Notes: generated by a model from the sequence alone, not told the origin. Positions 8,751 through 18,052 are shown, numbered from the stretch's first letter. The stretch: 64,000 bases of DNA from Sulfitobacter albidus (GCF_018200035.1 NZ_CP073583.1:1-64000), one strand, 5' to 3'. Made by a program: numbers and translations.

Positions 8751-10078
8751 CCGATACAAAATCAGACGTGAAGGGCGCACGCCCCAAGGAACAGATCACG
8801 ACACCCGGCACCCCTGCCTCGCAGCGGATGCGGGCGGGGTCGATGACGATCTCGCTGGCGCCCTGGCTGATCGCGGCGTTTATCATGCTGATCCTGCCGA
8901 TGGTCTTCACCAACAACTCCGCGCTGACGATCATGAACCAGATGTCGATCACGATCATCTTTGCGCTGGCCTACAACATGCTGTTGGGGCAGGGCGGTAT
9001 GCTCAGCTTTGGCCACGCGGTCTATGCCGGGGTTGGCGGGTTTTTCTGCATGCACATCATGAACGCATCCGATTTCTTTGCAAGCTTCCCGCTGCCGGTG
9101 CTGCCGCTCTTTGGCGGGCTCTTCGGCATGGGCCTTGCGCTGATCATCGGCAGTTTTTCGACCCGCTCGGCGGGCACTGTATTCGCGATGATCTCACTGG
9201 GGGTCGGGCAACTGATCGCGTCAAGCTCGGTCATTGTCGTGGCTTTCTTCGGTGGGGAAGAAGGGATATCCGGCGACCGTACCTACGCGATGCCCTTCTT
9301 TGGCGTCGAATTCCTGCAACAGATAGAGGTGTACTACCTCACCGCCGGCTGGGTGCTGATCTCTGCCGCGCTGATGTATCTATGGAGCCGCACGCCCGTG
9401 GGCCGGATGGCCAACGCCGTGCGCGACAACCCCGAGCGGGCCGAGTTCCTAGGCTACTCCGCGCGCTGGGTCCGGTTCTACAGCTTCGTGGCGTCTGGCT
9501 TTTTCGCCGGCATCTCCGGCGGGCTATTCGCCATCAACTACGAGATCCTGACCGAAGAGAACCTGAACGCCACCTCTTCGGGGCTGATCCTGCTGGTAAC
9601 GTTCCTGGGCGGCGTCGGTTTCTTCTTTGGTCCGATCCTCGGCGCCATCGTGTTCACGCTGGTACAGACGGTTTTGAGCCTTGAGACAGACCTGTGGTCG
9701 ATCTACGCCGGTGCGCTCTTCGTGGCGACGGTGATGTTCTTTCCCGGTGGCCTCGCGGGGCTCATCATGATGCATGTGCCCGCGTTCAAGCTGGGCAAAG
9801 CACGATTACTGCTGATGCCTTACGTGAAAACGCTGATCCCCGCCGCCATCGGCATCCTCGCAATCTGCGCGCTGGTTGAGATGACATTCCACTATCGCCA
9901 CGGTGCGCTGGGGGATAATGAGATGACGCTGTTCTGGACCACCTTCGACAGTCACAGCGTCCTGCCCTGGCTGATCGCCGCCGCAATCGCGGTCGTGGGC
10001 ATCGGGGTCGCGCGCAAAACGGCGCCGTCCCTGCGCGAGGCCTGGAATGAAGCTAACACGGCAGGAGGCACCCGATGA
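8747..10078 (+). CDS. livM: Branched-chain amino acid-type ABC transporter permease LivM
   Basis: ATG 8747 overlaps the livH stop (ATGA), giving 443 residues. A ~45-residue hydrophilic N-terminus precedes the membrane segments. The typical LivM stretch IIFALAYNMLLGQGGMLSFGHAVYAG is present, as is the coupling region GILFLVTFLGGVGFFFGP-like (ILLVTFLGGVGFFFGPILGA). Two further hydrophobic segments after residue ~350 (LIPAAIGILAICALV and LPWLIAAAIAVVGIGV) make it longer at the C-terminus than many LivM proteins. It pairs with LivH. Confidence 0.92.
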   Translation: MTDTKSDVKGARPKEQITTPGTPASQRMRAGSMTISLAPWLIAAFIMLILPMVFTNNSALTIMNQMSITIIFALAYNMLLGQGGMLSFGHAVYAGVGGFFCMHIMNASDFFASFPLPVLPLFGGLFGMGLALIIGSFSTRSAGTVFAMISLGVGQLIASSSVIVVAFFGGEEGISGDRTYAMPFFGVEFLQQIEVYYLTAGWVLISAALMYLWSRTPVGRMANAVRDNPERAEFLGYSARWVRFYSFVASGFFAGISGGLFAINYEILTEENLNATSSGLILLVTFLGGVGFFFGPILGAIVFTLVQTVLSLETDLWSIYAGALFVATVMFFPGGLAGLIMMHVPAFKLGKARLLLMPYVKTLIPAAIGILAICALVEMTFHYRHGALGDNEMTLFWTTFDSHSVLPWLIAAAIAVVGIGVARKTAPSLREAWNEANTAGGTR

Positions 10079-10836
10079 GCGTTCCAGCACTGCAACTGAC
10101 CGGGCTCAAGAAAAGCTTTGGCAAGGCCGAGATCATCCGCGGCATTGACCTCGAGATCGGTCGCGCCGAGCGCCACGCGATCATCGGGCCGAACGGGGCG
10201 GGCAAATCCACCCTGTTCAACCTGATCACCGCCCGCTTTCCGGCCACGGCCGGCACGGTCAAGCTGCACGGTGAGGATCTGGCCGGGCTGCAACCCTTCC
10301 AGATCAATCGCAAGGGCCTGTCACGGTCGTTCCAGATCACCAACATCTTTCCCAAGATGAGCGTGTTCGAGAACGTGCGCTGCGCGCTCTTGTGGTCGCA
10401 GGGGTACAAATACAGCTTCTGGAACCTGGTGGCGCGCAGCCGTGCGCTGACCGAAGGGGCCGAGGCGATCCTGGATCAGATCAACCTGCTGGAACGGCGC
10501 AACCTGCCCGCGGGCACGCTCAGCTACGCCGAGCAACGCGCGCTTGAGATCGGGATCACCATCGCCGGTGGTGCGGATGTCATCATGCTCGATGAGCCGA
10601 CGGCGGGCATGTCGAACACCGAAACCGACTATATCACCGACCTGATCCTCAAGGTGACCGAGGGCAAGACGCTGATCATGGTGGAGCATGACATGGGCGT
10701 CGTCTTCGGCCTTGCCGACCGGATTTCGGTGCTGGTCTACGGTGAGATCATCGCGACCGACACGCCAGAGCGTGTGCGCGCCGATCCCAAGGTACAAGAG
10801 GCCTATCTGGGCGCTGCACTGGAGGCAGAACATTGA
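10075..10836 (+). CDS. livG: ABC transporter ATP-binding protein LivG
   Basis: This 253-residue cytoplasmic ATPase has Walker A GPNGAGKST near residue 38, a Q-loop region in SRSFQITNIFP, the LivG-type signature LSYAEQRALEIG, Walker B VIMLDEPTAGMS and the H-loop MVEHDM. ATGA overlap with livM indicates translational coupling. It powers the importer together with LivF. Confidence 0.94.
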   Translation: MSVPALQLTGLKKSFGKAEIIRGIDLEIGRAERHAIIGPNGAGKSTLFNLITARFPATAGTVKLHGEDLAGLQPFQINRKGLSRSFQITNIFPKMSVFENVRCALLWSQGYKYSFWNLVARSRALTEGAEAILDQINLLERRNLPAGTLSYAEQRALEIGITIAGGADVIMLDEPTAGMSNTETDYITDLILKVTEGKTLIMVEHDMGVVFGLADRISVLVYGEIIATDTPERVRADPKVQEAYLGAALEAEH

Positions 10837-11534
10837 TCGAAGTTCAGGACATGCACGCCTATTACGGCAAATCCCACATCCTTCAGGGGGTGACCATGAA
10901 CGTGCAGGAAGGCGAGATTGTTGCCCTTCTGGGCCGCAACGGCGTGGGCCGGTCGACCACCTGCAAAGCGATCATGGGCGAAGTGGAGCCGCATGGCTCG
11001 GTCAAGTTCAAGGGGCAGGAGATCGCGGGCAAGAAGGCCTATGAGGTCGCCAACCTCGGCATCGGATACGTGCCCGAAAATCGCGATATCTTTCCCGGGC
11101 TGACCACACGGCAGAACCTGACGCTGGGCCTCAAGCCCGGACAAAAGGACGGCGCCGGGCGCTGGTCGATGCAGATGATGTTCGAGATGTTCGAAAACCT
11201 CGATCGTCGCGCGGATGTGGAGGCTTCGGTGTTGTCGGGCGGAGAGCAGCAGATGTTGACCATGTGCCGCACGCTGATGGGCGATCCGGATTTTGTGATG
11301 ATCGACGAGCCGACCGAGGGGCTTTCCCCGCAGATGGTGCAGAAGGTGGCCGAGGTGCTGCAAGCGATTGCGCAGAAGGGCATCTCGACCCTGCTGGTCG
11401 AGCAAAAGTTGAGCATCGCGATGGATATCGCCGATCGTGTCTACGTGATGGGTCACGGGCAGGTCGTATTCGAGGGCACCCCCGCAGAGCTCAAAGCCCG
11501 CGATGACGTGCGCAGGGAGTGGCTGGAGGTGTGA
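10833..11534 (+). CDS. livF: ABC transporter ATP-binding protein LivF
   Basis: This 233-residue ATPase has a TTG start at 10833 that overlaps the livG TGA and is preceded by GGAGG seven bases upstream, which supports the non-ATG start. Visible motifs are Walker A GRNGVGRST (Arg replaces the usual Lys in GKST), signature LSGGEQQML, Walker B FVMIDEPTEGLS and the H-loop region LLVEQ. The Lys-to-Arg change in the P-loop (GVGRST) also occurs in some LivF homologues, so LivG may do most of the hydrolysis. Second nucleotide-binding subunit of the importer. Confidence 0.92.
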   Translation: MIEVQDMHAYYGKSHILQGVTMNVQEGEIVALLGRNGVGRSTTCKAIMGEVEPHGSVKFKGQEIAGKKAYEVANLGIGYVPENRDIFPGLTTRQNLTLGLKPGQKDGAGRWSMQMMFEMFENLDRRADVEASVLSGGEQQMLTMCRTLMGDPDFVMIDEPTEGLSPQMVQKVAEVLQAIAQKGISTLLVEQKLSIAMDIADRVYVMGHGQVVFEGTPAELKARDDVRREWLEV

Positions 11535-12277
11535 CCGCCCCCGACGAAAGCTGGATCACGCTTACGCATCCGCATCCGGGCATTGCGCGGCTGACGCTCA
11601 ACGCCGCGCCCGTCAACGCCCTGACCCCGGCCAAGCTGATGGGCCTCAAGGCGGTTGCGGATCGGCTGAGCGGGCGGGAGCGCGTGCGCGCAATTGTCAT
11701 CGACAGCGCGCTGCGGGTCTTCTCCGCCGGGCTGAACCTCAAGGACGCGCAACACTACGATGACGCAGATCAGGCGGCCATCGTGCACGGCCTGAATATC
11801 GGATTTCACGCGCTCTTTGCCTGTCCGAAACCCGTTATCGTCGCCTGCGACGGTGCCGCGATTGCGGGCGGTCTTTTCTTTGTGCTGAGCGCGGATTGGC
11901 GCATCGCAACGCCACGCGCTTCCTTTGGTCTCGCCGAGGTGCGCGTTGGCGTTGATTTCCCTGTAGGCCCGATGGAAATTGCGCGCGATACGCTGGATCC
12001 CACCGCATTGCGCCGCCTGATCCAACGGGGCCAACCCATTGACGCATCGACAGCGCAGGAGTGGGGTGTGATCGACGAGATTGTCGAGGCATCGCCGGTG
12101 GATCGTGCGCTGGAGGTAGCCGTCGAATACGCCGCCATTCCACCATTGGCCTACGCTCAGGTAAAACGGCAGGTTCGCGGCGCCACGATTGAGCGCATCG
12201 CAAAGGCGATGGACCGCACGCCCGACCCCTGGTTCAACGTAGAGACCCGCGCCGCGATGGCGCAGATGCTGAGGTAG
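11531..12277 (+). CDS. Enoyl-CoA hydratase/isomerase family protein
   Basis: This crotonase-fold protein has about 248 residues from GTG 11531, which overlaps the livF stop; an in-frame GTG at 11519 is an alternative. The CoA-binding and oxyanion-hole segments are recognisable: RVFSAGLNLKDAQ and DGAAIAGGLFFVLSADWRIA. The usual second catalytic Glu region reads FGLAEVRVGVDFPVGPMEIA, so the protein may be a hydratase, isomerase or another crotonase activity. It is co-transcribed with the importer and the next hydrolase. Confidence 0.85.
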   Translation: MTAPDESWITLTHPHPGIARLTLNAAPVNALTPAKLMGLKAVADRLSGRERVRAIVIDSALRVFSAGLNLKDAQHYDDADQAAIVHGLNIGFHALFACPKPVIVACDGAAIAGGLFFVLSADWRIATPRASFGLAEVRVGVDFPVGPMEIARDTLDPTALRRLIQRGQPIDASTAQEWGVIDEIVEASPVDRALEVAVEYAAIPPLAYAQVKRQVRGATIERIAKAMDRTPDPWFNVETRAAMAQMLR

Positions 12278-12283
12278 CACCGA

Positions 12284-13489
12284 ATGGCCGGATTTGACGC
12301 AAGCAGGCTCGACCGCATTCGCGATTGGATGCAGGGCTATATCGACACGCGCCGCTATGCCGGCGGTGCCGTGCTGATCGCGCGGGACGGGAAAGAAGCG
12401 TTCTATCACGACGCCGGGCTGCGCGATACCGCCACCGGTGCGGTCTGGACCCGCAACACCGTCGCGCGGATCTATTCGATGACCAAACCCGTGACCTCGC
12501 TGGCGCTGATGCAATTGGTGGAGCGGGGTTTGATCCACCTCGAACAGCCGATTTCTGATTTCATCCCTGAGTTTACCGACTGTCGTGCGCTGGTGCCCGG
12601 TGCCACCGACATCACCCGGACCGCGCCCTGCGCACCGCCAACGCTGCACCAGCTGCTTACCCACACCTCGGGCCTCAGCTACGCGTTCAATCCCGGATTG
12701 GTCGGCGCAGCGATGGCGCAGGCCAAGGTCGAATTTCGCGCCAATCAGGGCACTTTGGCGCAGATGTGTATTGAGGCGGCCAAACTGCCGCTGGCCTTTA
12801 CTCCCGGAAGCCGCTGGGAATATTCCGTAGGGATCGACGTGATCGGCCGCGTGGTCGAGGTCGTTTCGGGCCACTCGCTGGACGCGTATTTCACCCAGAA
12901 TATCTTTGACCCGCTCGGCATGTCCGAGACGCGGTTTTCGGTGCCGGAGGGCGCGCGCGACCGTTTCGCCGCCTGCTACACCCCGCTCGCGGAGGGCGGG
13001 TTCACCACCGGCAAGCCCGAGATGGGGAGCGACACGCTGCGCGAAATCGACGGCGCGCGCAAAAGCCCGTTTCTGAGCGCCACGCTTTTTGGCGGAGGCG
13101 GTGGGCTGGTTGGCACCATCGACGATTACATGAGCTTCTGCGAAGCGCTGCGCACCGGCGGCGCGGGCATCATCGCACCGCGCACGCTGACATTCATGAT
13201 GCGCAACCATCTGGGCTGCGAGATTGCGGCGATGGGGCCATCGTCCTTTGCCGAGCAACCGATGGAGGGGATGGGATTCGGCATCGGCGGCGCGGTTGTG
13301 CTGGACCCCGCCCGCGCCCGCGCCCCCGGCAGCATCGGCGATTTCAGCTGGGGCGGCATGGCCTCGACATTCTTCTGGATCGACCCGGTGGAGCAGTTGT
13401 CGGTGGTCTTCTTCACCCAGCTCATCCCGTCGAGCAGCTATCCCGCCCGCCCCCAGCTCAAGGCGCTGGTACACGGGGCACTGACATGA
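12284..13489 (+). CDS. Serine hydrolase, class C beta-lactamase/esterase family
   Basis: This 401-residue protein has the penicillin-recognising fold. The catalytic SxxK motif is SMTK with Ser65 and Lys68, the Tyr motif is YSV at Tyr180, and LLTHTSGLSY is the conserved loop between them. No signal peptide is visible, so it is probably cytoplasmic and acts as an esterase or acyl hydrolase rather than a lactamase. It lies in an operon with CoA enzymes and its stop overlaps the acetoacetate-CoA ligase start. Confidence 0.86.
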   Translation: MAGFDASRLDRIRDWMQGYIDTRRYAGGAVLIARDGKEAFYHDAGLRDTATGAVWTRNTVARIYSMTKPVTSLALMQLVERGLIHLEQPISDFIPEFTDCRALVPGATDITRTAPCAPPTLHQLLTHTSGLSYAFNPGLVGAAMAQAKVEFRANQGTLAQMCIEAAKLPLAFTPGSRWEYSVGIDVIGRVVEVVSGHSLDAYFTQNIFDPLGMSETRFSVPEGARDRFAACYTPLAEGGFTTGKPEMGSDTLREIDGARKSPFLSATLFGGGGGLVGTIDDYMSFCEALRTGGAGIIAPRTLTFMMRNHLGCEIAAMGPSSFAEQPMEGMGFGIGGAVVLDPARARAPGSIGDFSWGGMASTFFWIDPVEQLSVVFFTQLIPSSSYPARPQLKALVHGALT

Positions 13490-15438
13490 GCCGCGTTCTG
13501 TGGACGCCATCGCCCGAGCGCGCCGCCGCCAGCACGATGGCAGAATTCGAGCGCTACCTGGCCGAGAAACACGACCTGACCTTCAGCGACTACAACGCGA
13601 TGTGGGCGTGGAGCGTTGACGATCTGGAGGGCTTCTGGGCCGCGATCTGGGATCATTTTGGTATCCGCGCCTCCGCAGCGCCCGACCAAATGCTGGCCAC
13701 ACGCCAGATGCCGGGGGCCCAATGGTGCCCCGGCGCGATGCTGAACTACACCGATCAGATCCTAAAACACGCCGAGGGGCGCGAAGATGAGGATGCCATC
13801 GTGCGGTATTCCGAAAGCTTTGGCGCCCGCACGCTCAGCTGGGGGGCGCTACGCGCGCAGGTGGCATCGGTCGCACATCATCTGCGGGCGATGGGGGTCG
13901 TACCGGGCGACCGGGTCACGGCAATCCTGCCCAATACGGAAACTGCGCTGATCGCCTTTCTGGCGAGCGCCAGCATCGGCGCGGTCTGGTCGATCTGCGC
14001 GCCCGACATGGGTCACGTGGCGATCCTCGACCGGTTTCAGCAGATCGCACCCAAGGTGCTGATCACGCAGGATGGCTATGTGCACGCGGGCAAAACAACC
14101 GACCGGCGCGATATCAACGCAGGCATCGTCGACGCGCTGCCCAGCCTGACGCATTGCGTGACCCTGCCGCTGGTTGGTGATCTGCCAGACGGCCACGTGG
14201 CGTGGGACGCGATCACCGGCGATGATGTCGACTATCAATCCACGCAAGTCCCCTTCGATCATCCGCTGTGGATCGTCTATTCCTCCGGCACGACGGGCAA
14301 TCCCAAACCCATCGTGCACGGGCACGGCGGCGTGGCGCTTGAGGCGGCCAAGCAATCCCTGCACCATGATCTACGCGCGGGTGATCGGTTTTGCTGGCTC
14401 ACGTCATCGGGCTGGATCATGTGGAATGCGCAGTGGATGGCACTGGGGCAGGGGGCCGCGGTGTGCCTCTATGATGGGGCGCCAAATCACCCCGACATGC
14501 TGGCGGTCTGGCGCTTCGTCGCCGATAACGGCGTGAGTTTTTTCGGCGCGGGGGCCGCGTTCTTTCAGGGCTGTCTCAAGGCGGGGGTGATCCCGCGCGA
14601 CGCGGTGGATCTGACCGCGCTGGCCTCTCTCGGCTCGACAGGTTCCCCGCTGAGCGAGGACGCCTATGACTGGATCTATTCAGAAGTGAAGCCCGATGTC
14701 TGGCTTGCCCCGATTTCGGGCGGCACCGATCTGGCGGGTGCATTCGTGCTGGGTCATCCCGCGATGCCGGTGCGCGCGGGCGAGATGCAGTGCCGTGCGC
14801 TAGGCAATGCGGTGCGGGCCTTTGATGCGCAGGGCAACGAGGTTGTCGGCGAGGTGGGGGAGCTCGTCTGCACCGAACCGTTGCCCTCCATGCCACTCTA
14901 TTTCTGGGGCGACGACGACGGCAGCCGCCTGCATGACAGCTATTTCGACATGTATCCCGGCATATGGCGCCACGGCGACTGGATCAGCATCGCCGAGGAC
15001 GGCAGTTCAGTGATCTACGGCCGCTCGGACGCCACGATCAACCGCCGTGGACTGCGACTTGGCTCGGCCGAGATCTATCAGGCGGTCGAGGGGCTGGACG
15101 AAATCCTCGACAGTCTGGTGGTCGATCTGGAGTTTCTGGGCCGGGAAAGCTTCATGCCGCTGTTCGTCGTCACAGCGCCGGACGTGACGCTGGACGACGC
15201 ACTGCGCGACAAGATCAACGGCGCGATCCGCACTTCCGTCTCCGCGCGCTTTATTCCCAACGAAATCGTGCAAGTCGCTGAGATCCCCCGCACCCTGTCA
15301 GGAAAGAAGCTTGAGGTTCCGGTGAAAAAGCTGATGCTGGGCGGGGATCCGGCAACGGTCGTCAACCGCGATAGCATGGCCAACCCGGACAGTTTCGACA
15401 CCTTTATCGCCTATGCGGATGCACGGGCGCCCAGCTGA
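13486..15438 (+). CDS. aacS: Acetoacetate-CoA ligase
   Basis: This 650-residue ANL-superfamily enzyme matches the AacS length. It has the ATP-binding motif YSSGTTGNPKPIVHGHGG, the adenylation segment SGGTDLAGAF, and a C-terminal RTLSGKKLEVPVKK that holds the catalytic Lys and is characteristic of acetoacetyl-CoA synthetases. It converts acetoacetate, ATP and CoA to acetoacetyl-CoA, which the thiolase in this cluster could cleave to two acetyl-CoA. The start overlaps the upstream stop. Confidence 0.92.
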   Translation: MSRVLWTPSPERAAASTMAEFERYLAEKHDLTFSDYNAMWAWSVDDLEGFWAAIWDHFGIRASAAPDQMLATRQMPGAQWCPGAMLNYTDQILKHAEGREDEDAIVRYSESFGARTLSWGALRAQVASVAHHLRAMGVVPGDRVTAILPNTETALIAFLASASIGAVWSICAPDMGHVAILDRFQQIAPKVLITQDGYVHAGKTTDRRDINAGIVDALPSLTHCVTLPLVGDLPDGHVAWDAITGDDVDYQSTQVPFDHPLWIVYSSGTTGNPKPIVHGHGGVALEAAKQSLHHDLRAGDRFCWLTSSGWIMWNAQWMALGQGAAVCLYDGAPNHPDMLAVWRFVADNGVSFFGAGAAFFQGCLKAGVIPRDAVDLTALASLGSTGSPLSEDAYDWIYSEVKPDVWLAPISGGTDLAGAFVLGHPAMPVRAGEMQCRALGNAVRAFDAQGNEVVGEVGELVCTEPLPSMPLYFWGDDDGSRLHDSYFDMYPGIWRHGDWISIAEDGSSVIYGRSDATINRRGLRLGSAEIYQAVEGLDEILDSLVVDLEFLGRESFMPLFVVTAPDVTLDDALRDKINGAIRTSVSARFIPNEIVQVAEIPRTLSGKKLEVPVKKLMLGGDPATVVNRDSMANPDSFDTFIAYADARAPS

Positions 15439-15449
15439 AAGCCCCCCGC

Positions 15450-16316
15450 ATGAGCACCGTTGCCGACGAACTCCTCAGCCTTCTCGACATCGAACAGCTG
15501 GAGGTCGATCTGTTTCGCGGCATCGGTTCGGGCGGGGAGACAAGCGTGCGGATCTTTGGCGGGCACGTGATTGCGCAGGCGCTGATGGCGGCCTACCGCA
15601 CGGTGCCCGACCGGCTGTGCCACAGCCTGCACGCCTATTTCATCCGGCCCGGCGATCCAAAGATCCCCGTGATCTATCAGGTCGATCGCGCCCGTGACGG
15701 CGGCAGTTTCACCACCCGGCGGGTGGTCGCGATCCAGCACGGCAAACAGATCTTCAACATGTCGGCGTCTTTTCACATCGACGAAGAGGGATGGAACCAC
15801 CAACACCCCATGCCGGACGTCGGCGCACCGGAGCAGTGGCCCAGCCGCGATGAGCTGCGCGAAACCCATGTGGACAAGATCCCCAAGAAATACCGCGCCG
15901 ATTTCCTGCGCGAACGCCCCATAGAGCTGCGCGAGGTCGCGCCGCGCGATTTCTTCACGCCGCAGGTCACGGATGATCGCAACCAGCTGTGGTTCAGGAT
16001 GGAGGCGGCAAAGGGGCAGGGGCCGATGATGCAGCACTGCCTGCTGGCCTATGCGTCGGATATGAACCTGCTCGGCTCATCCCTGCGCCCGCACGGGCTG
16101 ACGTGGTTTCAGGGCAGCGTGATGAGCGCGAGCCTGGATCACGCCATGTGGTTTCACGCGCCCATCGAGTTCTCTGACTGGCATCTCTACGATCTGGATG
16201 CGCCGTGGACGGGTAAGGCGCGCGGGTTTAACCGTGGCGCGGTCTATGCGGCGGACGGCACGCTGGTCGCTTCCGTCGCGCAGGAAGGGTTGGTACGACC
16301 TTTAAAAAAGGGGTGA
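15450..16316 (+). CDS. tesB: Acyl-CoA thioesterase II
   Basis: This 288-residue double-hotdog thioesterase contains FRGIGSGGETSVRIFGGHVIAQAL at the start of the first hotdog domain, SLHAYFIRPGDPKIPVIYQV, and the second-domain segment SLDHAMWFHAPIEFSDWHLYD with the conserved Asp. TesB hydrolyses medium/long acyl-CoAs and may relieve CoA sequestration during catabolism. It is the last gene of the rightward catabolic run. Confidence 0.92.
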   Translation: MSTVADELLSLLDIEQLEVDLFRGIGSGGETSVRIFGGHVIAQALMAAYRTVPDRLCHSLHAYFIRPGDPKIPVIYQVDRARDGGSFTTRRVVAIQHGKQIFNMSASFHIDEEGWNHQHPMPDVGAPEQWPSRDELRETHVDKIPKKYRADFLRERPIELREVAPRDFFTPQVTDDRNQLWFRMEAAKGQGPMMQHCLLAYASDMNLLGSSLRPHGLTWFQGSVMSASLDHAMWFHAPIEFSDWHLYDLDAPWTGKARGFNRGAVYAADGTLVASVAQEGLVRPLKKG

Positions 16317-16319
16317 GCC

Positions 16320-16348
16320 TTGCGCGGCAGACACGCCGTGCTTATACT
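16320..16348 (+). promoter_or_regulatory. Putative sigma70 promoter of ccdAB
   Basis: TTGCGC (16320-16325) and TATACT (16343-16348) are separated by 17 bases, immediately after the tesB stop and ~33 bases before the antitoxin start. A dedicated promoter fits an autonomously expressed toxin-antitoxin pair. Confidence 0.5.
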
Positions 16349-16380
16349 CCTAACCTATACGCATGATGGAGACGCCTGCG

Positions 16381-16602
16381 ATGGGCCGGATCAAGGTCAA
16401 TATGACGCTGGACGCGCAGATCGCCGATGAGGCGCGGGCGCTGGGGTTGAATATGTCGCGCCTCGCGGAGGCCGCGATTGAGCAGGCCGCCAAGGCCGAG
16501 CGTAACCGCCTGTGGCGGCAGCAAAACGCCGGTGCACTGGAAACCTACGAGGCCGAGATCGCGGGCGAGGGGCCGGCCCTCGCCAGATACCGCAGCTTCT
16601 GA
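16381..16602 (+). CDS. ccdA: CcdA-type antitoxin
   Basis: This 73-residue protein starts at ATG 16381 with GGAG nine bases upstream. An in-frame ATG at 16363 lacks a ribosome site. The N-terminus RIKVNMTLDAQIADEARALGLNMS is the CcdA ribbon-helix-helix DNA-binding region, and the C-terminus RNRLWRQQNAGALETYEAEI is the toxin-neutralising tail (W.xeN..a.e.yN pattern). It represses its own operon and binds CcdB. Confidence 0.87.
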   Translation: MGRIKVNMTLDAQIADEARALGLNMSRLAEAAIEQAAKAERNRLWRQQNAGALETYEAEIAGEGPALARYRSF

Positions 16603-16603
16603 C

Positions 16604-16897
16604 GTGGCGCAGTTCGATGTGCACCGGCTGGACGGCGGGCAGCTGGTGGTGGACATGCAGACCGATCTGATCGGGATAGACGCGACGCGTCTGGTCGCCC
16701 CCTTGCGGATCGCCGCACGCTACGCGGAGTTTCCGGGCCTCACCCCCTCGGTCGACATCGACGACACCCGCTATATCGTGCGCATGCAGGAGCTTGCCGC
16801 CGTGCCGGGGGCCATTCTTGGCCCGCCGGTGTTGTCACTGGCGCCCGAGCGTGATGCGCTCAAACGCGCGCTCGATATCCTGATCGACGGCGTTTAA
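16604..16897 (+). CDS. ccdB: CcdB-type toxin (gyrase poison family)
   Basis: This 97-residue protein starts at GTG 16604, one base after the ccdA stop. It begins AQFDVHRLDGGQLVVDMQTDL and ends ALKRALDILIDGV, both characteristic of the CcdB/plasmid maintenance toxin family. Established members trap DNA gyrase. Next to a repABC replicon, the pair probably acts in post-segregational killing. Its TAA overlaps, tail to tail, the stop of the opposite-strand VOC gene. Confidence 0.85.
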   Translation: MAQFDVHRLDGGQLVVDMQTDLIGIDATRLVAPLRIAARYAEFPGLTPSVDIDDTRYIVRMQELAAVPGAILGPPVLSLAPERDALKRALDILIDGV

Positions 16898-17265
16898 CCA
16901 AAGACAAAAAAGCACAGCTTGTTGCCGTCCGGGTCGCGCACGTAGGCGCCGTAGAACCTGTCGGGGATGCGCTGGCCCGGGGCGCCGTCGTCGGTGGCGC
17001 CCAGTTCAAGCGCGCGGGCGTGCATCTGGTCGGCCTCTTGCTTGGTGTCTGCGGTGAAGGCGATCATCGTCCCGTTGCCGGGCGCCGGGTCGCCCTTGTC
17101 GTAGGGCTCGCACACGGCGACCATCGGCTGACCGCGCGCGACCGAGATGAACGCGATGCGCCCGTTGTCGATGACGACCTTGCCACCTTTGCCCTCGAAG
17201 AGGTTGGCGTAGAAGGCCTTGGCGCGCTCCATGTCGCGCACACCGATTGTCACGTATCCGATCAT
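16894..17265 (-). CDS. VOC family protein (glyoxalase/dioxygenase-like)
   Basis: This 123-residue vicinal-oxygen-chelate fold protein starts MIGYVTIGVRDMERAKAFYANLF and ends with YVRDPDGNKLCFFVF, the usual beta-alpha-beta pattern of the family. The usual first metal-ligand His appears to be absent (IGYVTIGV), so catalysis is uncertain. It converges on ccdB with overlapping stop codons. No substrate can be assigned. Confidence 0.8.
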   Translation of the reverse strand: MIGYVTIGVRDMERAKAFYANLFEGKGGKVVIDNGRIAFISVARGQPMVAVCEPYDKGDPAPGNGTMIAFTADTKQEADQMHARALELGATDDGAPGQRIPDRFYGAYVRDPDGNKLCFFVFG

Positions 17266-17280
17266 TCTCTTGTTCCTGTC

Positions 17281-18051
17281 CTAAGTGTCGAACGCACCGA
17301 AACGGCGGTTGAGCTTGCGCATCCCGCCGATCCAGCGGTCGTAATTGTCGGTCTTGTTCTTCATGTAGGTTTCGACCTCTTTGTGCGGCAGCACAAGAAA
17401 CGTCTCATCACGAATAGTTGTGACGCAGGCCTCGGCGACGGGGCCGGGCTCCATCATGCCGTCGATGGCGGCGACGTGATCCTCGTGGCCCCGGGTCATT
17501 TCCGTGCGCACGGCCTGCGGACACAGGACGGACACCTTGATCCCCTGATCGCCGTAGGTCAGCGCCAGCCATTCGGCCAGTCCCACGGCCGCGTGTTTCG
17601 TCACCCCGTAGGGCGCGCTGCCGATCTGGTTGAGCAGCCCCGCCGCCGACGCGGTGTTGAGCAGATAGCCACCCCCGCGCGCGGACATCAGCGGCACCAG
17701 ATGGCGCGCGGCCCAGACGTGGGACATCACGTTGATCTCCCAGATGCGCTGCCAGTCGTCGTCGGGCACCTCGACACCGCCCGCGACCGAGATCCCGGCG
17801 TTCGAGCAGAAGAGATCAATCGGACCGATGTCCTCAACCGCGTCAATCATCGCCGTGATCTGATCCTTGATCGCAACATCGACCCGGTAGGCCGTGCCGC
17901 CCATCATCGCCGCCGTCTCTTCGGCGCCTTTCAGATCCCGGTCAACACAGGCGATATAGCGCGCGCCCTCTTCGGCAAAACGCAGGCACATGGCCCGCCC
18001 GATGCCCGAGGCCGCCCCGGTGACGACAATGATCCTGTCCTTGAGTTCCAT
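17281..18051 (-). CDS. SDR family oxidoreductase
   Basis: This 256-residue classical SDR has the cofactor motif TGAASGIG near residue 12, SNAG, the serine in TASAAG and the catalytic YGVTKHA (YxxxK). A ~50-residue C-terminal part (PHKEVETYMKNKTDNYDRWIGGMRKLNRRFG) extends beyond the core and is seen in SDRs of lipid and terpenoid catabolism. It is the last gene of the leftward operon, two bases after the next SDR. Confidence 0.87.
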   Translation of the reverse strand: MELKDRIIVVTGAASGIGRAMCLRFAEEGARYIACVDRDLKGAEETAAMMGGTAYRVDVAIKDQITAMIDAVEDIGPIDLFCSNAGISVAGGVEVPDDDWQRIWEINVMSHVWAARHLVPLMSARGGGYLLNTASAAGLLNQIGSAPYGVTKHAAVGLAEWLALTYGDQGIKVSVLCPQAVRTEMTRGHEDHVAAIDGMMEPGPVAEACVTTIRDETFLVLPHKEVETYMKNKTDNYDRWIGGMRKLNRRFGAFDT

Positions 18052-18052
18052 A

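Noticed and set aside
12284..13489. Beta-lactamase resistance determinant
   Set aside because: No signal peptide, the Tyr motif is YSV rather than YxN, and it is embedded in a CoA-metabolism operon; an esterase-like role is more likely.
11453..13510. 685-residue frame antisense to enoyl-CoA hydratase and serine hydrolase
   Set aside because: Low-complexity His/Arg/Gly-rich translation opposite two clearly recognised genes; a shadow frame.
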